DNA of 6,649 nt, taken from assembly GCA_947372575.1 (NCBI GenBank), contig CANBUF010000114.1, positions 1 through 6,649 on the forward strand. The letters run 5' to 3'. The translations under genes were made by a program, and so were the position numbers. Source of the DNA: Alcaligenaceae bacterium (lineage in GTDB: Bacteria > Pseudomonadota > Gammaproteobacteria > Burkholderiales > Burkholderiaceae). Positions within the stretch are counted from its first letter, which is position 1. Each line of letters begins with the position of its first letter. Positions 1 to 5,553 of the stretch are shown in pieces. Under the pieces are notes generated by a model. The model was not told the DNA's origin and did no database searches. It was given only the letters and a program-made list of their open reading frames with translations.

Positions 1-723
1 CACGCGTGCAATGCCGCCGAGCGCAAGGCCTCTGAACCAGGGAAGAAATCCTAAAAACTGGCTAATCAGGGCTGCATATAAAAACCCGGCCCAGGCAGAC
101 GGCGTGACAGTCGACCATGCCGCTGGAGCAAAATACAAGACGGGTGCGATGAGCAAGGGTGTGGTCAGGATGAGTGCCCATGAGATCACCTGTAGCCCAC
201 CGAGTGATTTAGAAAGATGACCACCTGTAGCGTAGGCAATCGATCCAGTGATGACCGCAATCAGTAGTGAGAGATCCGCCCAGTGCAGACTACCATTGCC
301 ACGCATGAGTGAAAAGATAATCACGAGCGCGCTGCCGACCAAGGCCATGATCCAAAAGCCAAGTGTCGGGCGCTCTTTGAACAATAGAGCAGCGCAGGCT
401 GCAGTAATTAGCGGCATGATGCCGAGCATGACACCACCGTGTGAGGCATCGACTTGTTGCATCGCGAGCGCAGTGCATACAGGAAATCCAATCCCCACCC
501 CCATCACCACCAGCAACAGATACTTGAATTCCTGCCGGTTTGGCAGACGATGCCTGCCCGTCACAAGGTAAATGCCAGCCAGCATCGCTGCGAGTAAAGC
601 GCGTCCCGTCGCAATGAAAATTGGATGAAAGGATTCGAGCGCCAGTCGGGTCACTGGTAGCGTCAGACTGAACAGGCAAACTGCCAGTAATCCCAGCAGC
701 ATACCTTTTGTTTCAGTTTTCAT
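1..723 (-). CDS. DMT-superfamily (EamA-type) inner-membrane transporter, 3' part missing
   Basis: Open from an ATG at 723 to the left window edge with no stop, giving 241 residues; the C-terminus is cut off. The protein is strongly hydrophobic, with about eight membrane segments near residues 8-27, 35-55, 68-89, 97-115, 121-140, 150-167, 178-199 and 210-230. It has the two-repeat layout of EamA proteins: the first repeat ends in the typical 'ALLFKERPT' helix-loop (about 111-120) and the second begins near 150. Family members are usually about 290-300 residues with ten segments, so roughly the last two are missing. These carriers export or import amino acids and other small metabolites; the substrate cannot be read from sequence. 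The start lies 20 bases after the ETF-QO stop on the same strand, so the two are probably co-transcribed. The Shine-Dalgarno is weak (AGAGAGA-like, about 13 bases upstream). Met8 is a possible but less likely start. Confidence 0.88.
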   Translation of the reverse strand, partial: MKTETKGMLLGLLAVCLFSLTLPVTRLALESFHPIFIATGRALLAAMLAGIYLVTGRHRLPNRQEFKYLLLVVMGVGIGFPVCTALAMQQVDASHGGVMLGIMPLITAACAALLFKERPTLGFWIMALVGSALVIIFSLMRGNGSLHWADLSLLIAVITGSIAYATGGHLSKSLGGLQVISWALILTTPLLIAPVLYFAPAAWSTVTPSAWAGFLYAALISQFLGFLPWFRGLALGGIARV

Positions 724-743
724 TAGTTTTGAGTGATCTCTCT

Positions 744-2390
744 TTACATGCCGCTATAGACTGGGCCTTCACCACCCTGAGGCGTGACCCAGACGATATT
801 CTGTGTGGGATCCTTGATGTCACAGGTTTTACAGTGCACACAGTTCTGGGCATTTATCTGCAAGCGATCCTGTCCATTGTCTTCTTTAACATATTCATAG
901 ACGCCAGCGGGACAATAACGCGCCTCCGGGCCACCATAGACTGCGAGGTTGACTGACACGGGGACCGTTGGATCCTTGAGTGTCAGGTGGATGGGCTGAT
1001 TCTCTTCGTGGTTAGTGTTCGAGATAAAGACAGAGCTCAGACGGTCAAATGTCAGCACGCCATCTGGTTTGGGATAGTTGATTTTCTGGCAAAGTGCTGC
1101 TGGCTGCAGACAGGCGTGATCGGGTTTTGTGCGATGGATCGTCCAGGGCATATTGCCTTTGAGTAACCATTGCTCAATGCCTGTCATCAGGGTGCCGACT
1201 GAGCGGCCTTTTTTAAACCATTGCTTGAAGTTACGTGCACGGTTGAGCTCTGCGTGCAGCCAGGACCCTTCGAATGCCGCTGGATAGGCGGGTAATTCGT
1301 CGTGGCTGCGTTCGGCAACCAGGGCGTCAAAAGCAGCCTCGGCCGCCATCATGCCCGACTTGATCGCAGCATGGCTACCCTTGATACGCGAGGCATTCAG
1401 AAAGCCAGCCTCGCAGCCGACCAGTGCACCACCCGGGAATACCAGCTTTGGCAATGAGAGTAGGCCACCCGCAGTAATGGCGCGGGCTCCGTAAGCGATA
1501 CGTTTGGCACCTTCAAAGGTCCCGCGTATCGATGGATGAGTCTTATAACGCTGGAATTCTTCAAAAGGTGAAATCCAGGGATTGGCATAATCCAGTCCGA
1601 CCACCATACCAACCGCGACTTGGTTGTTGTTCAGGTGATAGAGGAATGAGCCGCCATAGGTATCGGAATCCAGTGGCCAGCCAGCAGTATGGACCACCAG
1701 ACCCGGGCGGGATTTGGAGGGATCGACTTCCCAGAGTTCCTTGATACCGATGCCGTAGCTTTGGGGGTCACGACCCTGGTCAAGTTTAAAATGATCGATC
1801 AACTGGCGGCCGAGCTGCCCACGGGCCCCTTCGGCAAAAATTGTGTATTTGGCATGTAATTCCATGCCTCGCTGGAAGTGTTCGGTTGGTTGTCCGTCAC
1901 GTCCCACGCCCATATCGCCCGTTGCTACACCACGTACAGCACCTTTTTCGTCATAGAGGACCTCGGCAGCAGCAAAGCCCGGAAAAATCTCGACCCCCAG
2001 CGCTTCGGCTTGCTCACCCATCCAGCGGGCGACGTTACCGAGGCTGATGACGTAATTGCCATGATTCTGGAAACACTCGGGTAGCAGCCAGTTTGGTGTT
2101 TTGCGTGCACCCGTTTCTGTCAAAAACAGGAATTCATCTTCTGTAACTGGTGTGTCGAGCGGGGCGCCGGTCGTTTTCCAGTCTGGCAGCAGTTCAGTCA
2201 GTGCCTGGGGATCCATCACCGCGCCAGACAGAATATGCGCACCGATCTCACTACCTTTTTCGAGCACACAGACTGAAATCTCATGATCGCGCTCGGCGGC
2301 AAGCTGTTTGAGCCGGATCGCTGTGGCCAGGCCGCCTGGGCCACCACCTACGACAACGACGTCATATTCCATCGATTCACGTTCCGACAT
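744..2390 (-). CDS. etfD: Electron-transfer flavoprotein:ubiquinone oxidoreductase (ETF-QO)
   Basis: This inner-membrane-associated flavo-iron-sulfur protein takes electrons from reduced ETF, itself loaded by acyl-CoA and other dehydrogenases, and reduces ubiquinone. The 548-residue length is typical of bacterial members. Visible features in order: an FAD dinucleotide fold with GGGPGG at 15-20 and acidic E44 at the end of the second strand; a second FAD-contact segment 'FAEGARGQLG' at 185-194; the quinone and membrane-contact region around 237-252 ('GWPLD...YGGSFLYHL'); a conserved FAD stretch at about 325-351 ('GCEAGF...'); and a C-terminal ferredoxin-like domain with four cluster ligands C493, C517, C520 and C523 (CP...CVHCKTC) for one 4Fe-4S. 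All expected key residues are present, so it looks functional. The start at 2390 is chosen because a good AGGGAGA lies just upstream; Met7 is the alternative. The ETF subunits themselves are not in the window. It is divergent from the thioesterase and followed closely by the DMT transporter. Confidence 0.96.
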   Translation of the reverse strand: MSERESMEYDVVVVGGGPGGLATAIRLKQLAAERDHEISVCVLEKGSEIGAHILSGAVMDPQALTELLPDWKTTGAPLDTPVTEDEFLFLTETGARKTPNWLLPECFQNHGNYVISLGNVARWMGEQAEALGVEIFPGFAAAEVLYDEKGAVRGVATGDMGVGRDGQPTEHFQRGMELHAKYTIFAEGARGQLGRQLIDHFKLDQGRDPQSYGIGIKELWEVDPSKSRPGLVVHTAGWPLDSDTYGGSFLYHLNNNQVAVGMVVGLDYANPWISPFEEFQRYKTHPSIRGTFEGAKRIAYGARAITAGGLLSLPKLVFPGGALVGCEAGFLNASRIKGSHAAIKSGMMAAEAAFDALVAERSHDELPAYPAAFEGSWLHAELNRARNFKQWFKKGRSVGTLMTGIEQWLLKGNMPWTIHRTKPDHACLQPAALCQKINYPKPDGVLTFDRLSSVFISNTNHEENQPIHLTLKDPTVPVSVNLAVYGGPEARYCPAGVYEYVKEDNGQDRLQINAQNCVHCKTCDIKDPTQNIVWVTPQGGEGPVYSGM

Positions 2391-2395
2391 GAGAG

Positions 2396-2402
2396 TCTCC
2401 CT
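2396..2402 (-). promoter_or_regulatory. Ribosome binding site of the ETF-QO gene
   Basis: On the minus strand this reads AGGGAGA, five bases before the ATG at 2390. It supports Met1 over Met7, which has only a weak GGAA upstream. Confidence 0.7.
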
Positions 2403-2431
2403 GCTTCAAAGTATGATGAATGTTGCAGTGG

Positions 2432-2461
2432 ATTGTATTGCACGGAGCCAGCAAGTGTCGT
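2432..2461 (-). promoter_or_regulatory. Candidate sigma-70 promoter for the ETF-QO gene
   Basis: On the minus strand, ACGACA (2456-2461, four of six matches to TTGACA) is followed after 18 bases by TACAAT (2432-2437, five of six matches to TATAAT). Transcription would start near 2425, giving a leader of about 35 bases. It sits in the 128-base divergent spacer, where a promoter is expected. The -35 match is poor, so this is tentative. I found no convincing plus-strand promoter in the same spacer. Confidence 0.25.
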
Positions 2462-2508
2462 GGGCGTACCCTTGCAAATCAATGAACGTCCCCTTTTGGA
2501 AATCCAAC

Positions 2509-2513
2509 GGAGA
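2509..2513 (+). promoter_or_regulatory. Ribosome binding site that fixes the GTG start of the thioesterase
   Basis: GGAGA lies five bases before GTG at 2519. No ATG is well placed at the start of this frame, and the first in-frame ATG codon lies inside the hotdog fold, so this site decides the start. Confidence 0.65.
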
Positions 2514-2518
2514 AGCGA

Positions 2519-2998
2519 GTGTCAGAGCGTTTAGTGCAAAACCAGCCTGAGCAAAGGCCTGAAGCTGCAGTTCGGTCTTTGCAGATCGGGGATGTGTGTG
2601 AAATCGATGTAAAAATGCGCTGGGCCGATGCCGATAGCCTGCAGCACCTCAATAATGCGGTGTATTTTCGCTATATGGAAGAAGGCCGGATCAGTATGTT
2701 TTACGACGGACATGTCCCGCAAGCAGCCAAATGTGGACCGGTTGTGGTGCATTGTTCCTGTGATTTCAAGAAGCAGATCACTTATCCTGCGACCATTCGC
2801 GTGCGGCACAGGCTCGTGCGGATTGGTCGGTCGAGCATGGAACACGAGGTCGATTTGCTCGTGATCGAGGGCGAGCATCTTGACTTACGTGCCCAAGGAC
2901 GCTCGGTCATGGTGTGGATGGATTTTGAGGCCGAAAAAGCCCAACCCTGGCCCCCTGAGGTCCTGGCGGCACTGGCAACAACCGTTGCACCTCTCTAA
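2519..2998 (+). CDS. Acyl-CoA thioesterase, 4HBT/hotdog-fold family
   Basis: Predicted to hydrolyse an acyl-CoA thioester to the free acid and CoA in the cytoplasm; the chain-length preference cannot be told. The protein has 159 residues, a little longer than the usual 130-150 because of a polar N-terminal tail (about 1-25). The fold signature is at 34-57: 'RWADADSLQHLNNAVYFRY' followed by MEEGR, the classic first strand and central helix of this family. D39 aligns with the catalytic Asp17 of Pseudomonas 4-hydroxybenzoyl-CoA thioesterase. The usual Gly three residues after that Asp (DxxGH) is Gln42 here. Later strands are visible at 74-84 and 89-100, and at about 107-135. The start is GTG, supported by GGAGA at 2509-2513. 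It is divergent from ETF-QO and 195 bases upstream of the CoA-transferase genes on the same strand. The acyl-CoA theme of its neighbours fits the call. Confidence 0.88.
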   Translation: MSERLVQNQPEQRPEAAVRSLQIGDVCEIDVKMRWADADSLQHLNNAVYFRYMEEGRISMFYDGHVPQAAKCGPVVVHCSCDFKKQITYPATIRVRHRLVRIGRSSMEHEVDLLVIEGEHLDLRAQGRSVMVWMDFEAEKAQPWPPEVLAALATTVAPL

Positions 2999-3050
2999 GA
3001 GAATACAACCCACTAAGATGCATAATCAATAACGGCCATAAATCGTTCAT

Positions 3051-3154
3051 AATCATGCATCAATTTAATATTCATGCATCAGTAATAATTACGCATTAAA
3101 AACAATCACGCATTAATAACAATTACGCATCAATAACAATCACGCATTAATAAT
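3051..3154 (+). repeat. Tandem array of about six 17-bp direct repeats
   Basis: The consensus unit is AATYACGCATYAATAAC. Clean units start at 3087, 3104, 3121 and 3138, exactly 17 bases apart. A diverged unit starts at 3070 (ATGCAT in place of ACGCAT) and a more diverged one with two extra bases starts at 3051. The fourth base alternates T, C, T, C over the clean units, so 3087-3120 and 3121-3154 also form a 34-bp direct duplication with three mismatches. There are no unique spacers, so it is not a CRISPR array. It could be a set of protein-binding direct repeats or a replication-slippage minisatellite. Confidence 0.85.
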
Positions 3155-3165
3155 TACTTATTAAT
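3146..3165. repeat. Perfect 8-bp inverted repeat with 4-base centre, before scoA
   Basis: ATTAATAA (3146-3153), TTAC, TTATTAAT (3158-3165). The left arm overlaps the last 17-bp repeat unit. Its right end is 28 bases before the scoA ATG, a typical operator position; it also contains LysR-type T-N11-A spacing. The stem is all A/T with no trailing T-run, so a terminator is unlikely. A chance palindrome in AT-rich DNA is possible. Confidence 0.5.
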
Positions 3166-3180
3166 TCAATAGTTATATAC

Positions 3181-3185
3181 AGGAG
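3181..3185 (+). promoter_or_regulatory. Ribosome binding site of scoA
   Basis: AGGAG, eight bases before the ATG at 3194; it confirms this start directly after the AT-rich leader. Confidence 0.7.
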
Positions 3186-3193
3186 CTGGACGA

Positions 3194-3895
3194 ATGGACA
3201 AGCTGTATCCAGGCGCCAAAGAAGCGCTGACAGGTATTTTGAAAGATGGCCAGACAATTGCTGTAGGCGGTTTTGGTCTCTGTGGGATTCCTGAGGCGCT
3301 GATTGGCGCGGTGCGTGATTTGGGCACCCAGAATCTGACCTGCATCAGCAATAATGCGGGCATTGATGATTTTGGTCTAGGAATTTTGCTCAAAACCCGT
3401 CAGGTTCGCAAGATGATTGCATCCTACGTGGGTGAAAACAAAGAGTTTGAAAGACAGTATCTCGCAGGCGAACTGGAGCTTGAATTCACGCCCCAAGGCA
3501 CGCTCGCTGAGCGTCTGCGTGCGGGTGGGGCCGGAATTCCTGCTTTTTTTACCCGCACAGGGGTTGGCACCATCGTCGCCGACGGCAAGGAAATCAGAGA
3601 ATTCGATGGGAAGCAATACGTCATGGAAAGAGGTCTGGTTCCCGAGATCTCTCTGGTCAAAGCCTATATTGCGGATCGCAGCGGTAATCTGATTTTCCAC
3701 AAAACCGCTCGTAACTTTAATCCGCCGGTCGCGATGGCTGGCAAGATTACGGTGGTTGAGGTCGAAAAAATTGTTGAGACTGGGGCACTGGATCCGGATC
3801 AGATTCATTTGCCTGGTATCTACGTGCACCGTATTGTGATTAACGCAACACCTGAAAAACGCATTGAACAACGCACTGTTCGTGCAGCGAACTAA
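3194..3895 (+). CDS. scoA: 3-oxoacid CoA-transferase (SCOT-type), subunit A
   Basis: This is the alpha subunit of a cytoplasmic class I CoA-transferase. The complex usually moves CoA from succinyl-CoA to acetoacetate or a related 3-keto acid, feeding it into thiolysis to acetyl-CoA. The 233-residue length is normal. The family signature 1 is complete at 18-33, 'DGQTIAVGGFGLCGIP'. The long conserved block 81-120 (from 'ENKEFERQYLAG' through 'TPQGTLAERLR' to the 'GIPAFFT' turn) and 'KTARNFNP' at 170-177 match SCOT-type A subunits better than PcaI of the 3-oxoadipate pathway. AtoD- or PcaI-like specificity cannot be fully excluded from sequence, since these subunits are close relatives. The start is fixed by AGGAG at 3181-3185. 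It is first gene of the run, 12 bases before scoB, and is preceded by a repeat-rich leader that may control the whole unit. Confidence 0.93.
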   Translation: MDKLYPGAKEALTGILKDGQTIAVGGFGLCGIPEALIGAVRDLGTQNLTCISNNAGIDDFGLGILLKTRQVRKMIASYVGENKEFERQYLAGELELEFTPQGTLAERLRAGGAGIPAFFTRTGVGTIVADGKEIREFDGKQYVMERGLVPEISLVKAYIADRSGNLIFHKTARNFNPPVAMAGKITVVEVEKIVETGALDPDQIHLPGIYVHRIVINATPEKRIEQRTVRAAN

Positions 3896-3900
3896 GGAGA
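3894..3900 (+). promoter_or_regulatory. Ribosome binding site of scoB, overlapping the scoA stop
   Basis: AAGGAGA begins within the scoA TAA (3893-3895) and ends seven bases before the scoB ATG at 3908. This strong site is placed so that ribosomes ending scoA can reload, fitting the equal amounts needed for a two-subunit enzyme. Confidence 0.75.
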
Positions 3901-3907
3901 CATCGAC

Positions 3908-4576
3908 ATGGCATGGACACGCGAAGAAATGGCCGCACGTGCGGCACTTGAATTGCAAGACGGTTTTTATGTGAATCTGGGCATTGGCTTACCCACGATG
4001 GTGGCCAATCATGTGCCAGCCGGCATGGAAGTCTGGTTGCAGTCCGAAAATGGTTTGCTTGGGATTGGACAGTTTCCACTCGAGAGTGAAGTCGATCCGG
4101 ATTTGATTAACGCAGGCAAACAGACGGTCACCACAATTCCTGGTTCGTCGATTTTTTCCTCCGCTGATTCTTTCGCAATGATTCGGGGCGGCAAGATCAA
4201 TCTTGCGATTCTGGGTGCGATGCAGGTTTCTGAGACCGGTGACCTGGCAAACTGGATGATTCCAGGCAAGATGGTCAAAGGCATGGGCGGTGCGATGGAT
4301 TTGGTGGCCGGTGTTGGTCGCGTGATTGTGCTGATGGAGCACGTTGCCCGCAAAAAAGATGGGACTATCGATAAAAAATTATTGCCTAAGTGCACGCTGC
4401 CACTCACTGGCGTTGGTGTCATCGACATGGTTATTACTGATCTGGGCGTGATGGAAGTCACACCCCATGGCCTGAAGCTGATTGAATTGGCGCCTGGCGT
4501 GACCGTGGAAGAAGTGCAGGAAAACACACTTGCCAAGATGGATGTGTCGGCAGTCAAACAGGCAGTCACGCAATAA
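3908..4576 (+). CDS. scoB: 3-oxoacid CoA-transferase (SCOT-type), subunit B
   Basis: This is the beta subunit that carries the catalytic glutamate, which forms the covalent glutamyl-CoA intermediate. The 222-residue length is normal. The family signature 2 is intact at 44-52, 'LQSENGLLG', with the catalytic residue at Glu47. Other typical parts are 'NLGIGLPT' (23-30), '[13 protein letters not shown]' (about 119-131) and the 'VIVLMEH' strand with the following 'TLPLTG' segment. Subunit A lies 12 bases upstream, so a working heteromeric enzyme is expected. The stop TAA shares its last base with the ATG of the peptidase gene (TAATG), giving translational coupling. Substrate preference (acetoacetate or another 3-keto acid) is inferred from the subfamily, not seen directly. 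Confidence 0.94.
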   Translation: MAWTREEMAARAALELQDGFYVNLGIGLPTMVANHVPAGMEVWLQSENGLLGIGQFPLESEVDPDLINAGKQTVTTIPGSSIFSSADSFAMIRGGKINLAILGAMQVSETGDLANWMIPGKMVKGMGGAMDLVAGVGRVIVLMEHVARKKDGTIDKKLLPKCTLPLTGVGVIDMVITDLGVMEVTPHGLKLIELAPGVTVEEVQENTLAKMDVSAVKQAVTQ

Positions 4577-5553
4577 TGCAACCAGTGCTTGTGATTCATG
4601 GCGGGGCGGGTGCAATTAGTCGTAACGCCATGTCTGCCGAAAAAGAAGTCGCCTATCACGCAGCGTTGCGTCAGGTCCTGATTGCTGGACAGTCGGTGTT
4701 GGCGCAAGGCGGCTCGGCAATTGATGCCGTGACCGCAGCCGTGCGGGAGCTTGAGAATTGTCCTTTGTTTAATGCCGGACATGGGGCCGTCTTTACGAGC
4801 GACGCGACACACGAACTGGATGCTTCCATCATGGACGGAGCAAGTCTGCGCACCGGTGCGATCGCCAACGTCTCTCGCATTCGCAATCCGGTGCTGGCCG
4901 CCAAAAAAGTCATGGAAGTCAGCCGGCATGTCTTTTTTGTCGGTGAAGGCGCGGAGCGCTTTGCCCATGCAGAAGGACTCGAAATGGTCGAGCCTGACTA
5001 CTTTTCAACACCTGAGCGACATGCGCAACTGTTGCGTGTGCAGCAAGATACACCAGACGCTGCTGTGCTGGATCACGATGGTCAAGCCATTGTCGAACGT
5101 CAGCCAGCAGCACCTGTGCATCCTCTGGATATGGACAAGAAGTTCGGTACGGTGGGTGCTGTAGCGCTGGATGTGCATGGCAATCTGGCGGCCGCAACTT
5201 CGACCGGCGGAATTACAAATAAACAGGTTGGACGGGTAGGCGATGCCCCAATCATTGGGGCAGGGTGTTACGCCAGCAACCAGACCTGCGCTGTCTCAAC
5301 CACTGGCACTGGTGAAATGTATATCCGGATGGTGGCGGCCTACGATATCGCAGCGCGTATGCGCTATGCCGGCGCTTCGCTCCAGTCTGCAGCCGAAGCG
5401 GTGATGTTTGAAGAACTTCCCTCAATTGGTGGCAAGGGCGGCTTAATTGCCGTGGATGCACAAGGTAATTTTGTGATGCCCTTCAATACCGAGGGAATGT
5501 ATCGCGGCTTTGCCCGACCAGGCCAGGAACCCGTCACGGAAATTTATCGCTGA
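4576..5553 (+). CDS. iaaA: Isoaspartyl peptidase / L-asparaginase (plant-type, Ntn-hydrolase)
   Basis: It cleaves beta-aspartyl (isoaspartyl) dipeptides and, more weakly, L-asparagine. It is made as one 325-residue chain (E. coli IaaA is 321) that cuts itself before a threonine to form alpha and beta subunits. The cut is predicted between G191 and T192 in '[10 protein letters not shown]', giving pieces of about 191 and 134 residues. The active-site set matches E. coli with a constant offset of 13: T192 (T179), T210 (T197) in 'TSTGGITNK', T243 (T230) before GTGE, and R220/D223 (R207/D210) in '[11 protein letters not shown]'. The 'VIHGGAGA' start and '[12 protein letters not shown]' (63-74) are typical. 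No signal peptide is seen, so it is cytoplasmic. Its ATG uses the last base of the scoB stop, and it has only a poor Shine-Dalgarno, so translation probably relies on coupling. It overlaps the next gene by one base. Confidence 0.95.
   Translation: MQPVLVIHGGAGAISRNAMSAEKEVAYHAALRQVLIAGQSVLAQGGSAIDAVTAAVRELENCPLFNAGHGAVFTSDATHELDASIMDGASLRTGAIANVSRIRNPVLAAKKVMEVSRHVFFVGEGAERFAHAEGLEMVEPDYFSTPERHAQLLRVQQDTPDAAVLDHDGQAIVERQPAAPVHPLDMDKKFGTVGAVALDVHGNLAAATSTGGITNKQVGRVGDAPIIGAGCYASNQTCAVSTTGTGEMYIRMVAAYDIAARMRYAGASLQSAAEAVMFEELPSIGGKGGLIAVDAQGNFVMPFNTEGMYRGFARPGQEPVTEIYR

Larger units (their letters stand above)
2999..3193 (+). promoter_or_regulatory. AT-rich leader region upstream of scoA, likely promoter/operator zone
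   Basis: This 195-base non-coding stretch differs sharply from its surroundings: by hand count, 3061-3180 contains only 28 G or C in 120 bases (about 23%). It holds a 17-bp tandem repeat array and an inverted repeat, listed separately, and ends in the scoA ribosome binding site. No open reading frame of note lies in it. AT-only patches give several -10-like hexamers, so I cannot choose a single promoter. The role is inferred from its position before a four-gene operon. No clear terminator for the upstream thioesterase is seen. Confidence 0.45.

Noticed and set aside
290..679. Open frames on both strands (248-571 plus, 290-679 minus) at the left end
   Set aside because: Both are shadows of the EamA-type transporter, which is open through the whole of 1-723 in another minus-strand frame and has clear membrane segments.
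2987..3003. Possible terminator after the thioesterase (TCTC-TAA-GAGA)
   Set aside because: The stem is only 4 bp and there is no following T-run.
3021..3040. Possible IHF site (AATCAATAACGG)
   Set aside because: It matches only the first half of WATCAANNNNTTR; the TTR part is absent.
3051..3154. Possible CRISPR array
   Set aside because: The repeats are head-to-tail with no unique spacers, the unit is only 17 bases, and no cas genes are present.
3173..3180. TTATATAC as a -10 element for scoA
   Set aside because: It would start transcription at or inside the ribosome binding site (3181-3185), leaving too short a leader, and no -35 stands out.
3377..3958. A 193-codon minus-strand frame opposite scoA
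   Set aside because: Antisense to a well-supported CoA-transferase subunit, with a Cys/His-rich low-sense translation.
4009..4968. A 319-codon open frame on the minus strand across scoB and iaaA
   Set aside because: It lies fully antisense to two genes with complete family motifs, resembles no family I know, and has no upstream ribosome binding site; it is a by-product of codon bias.
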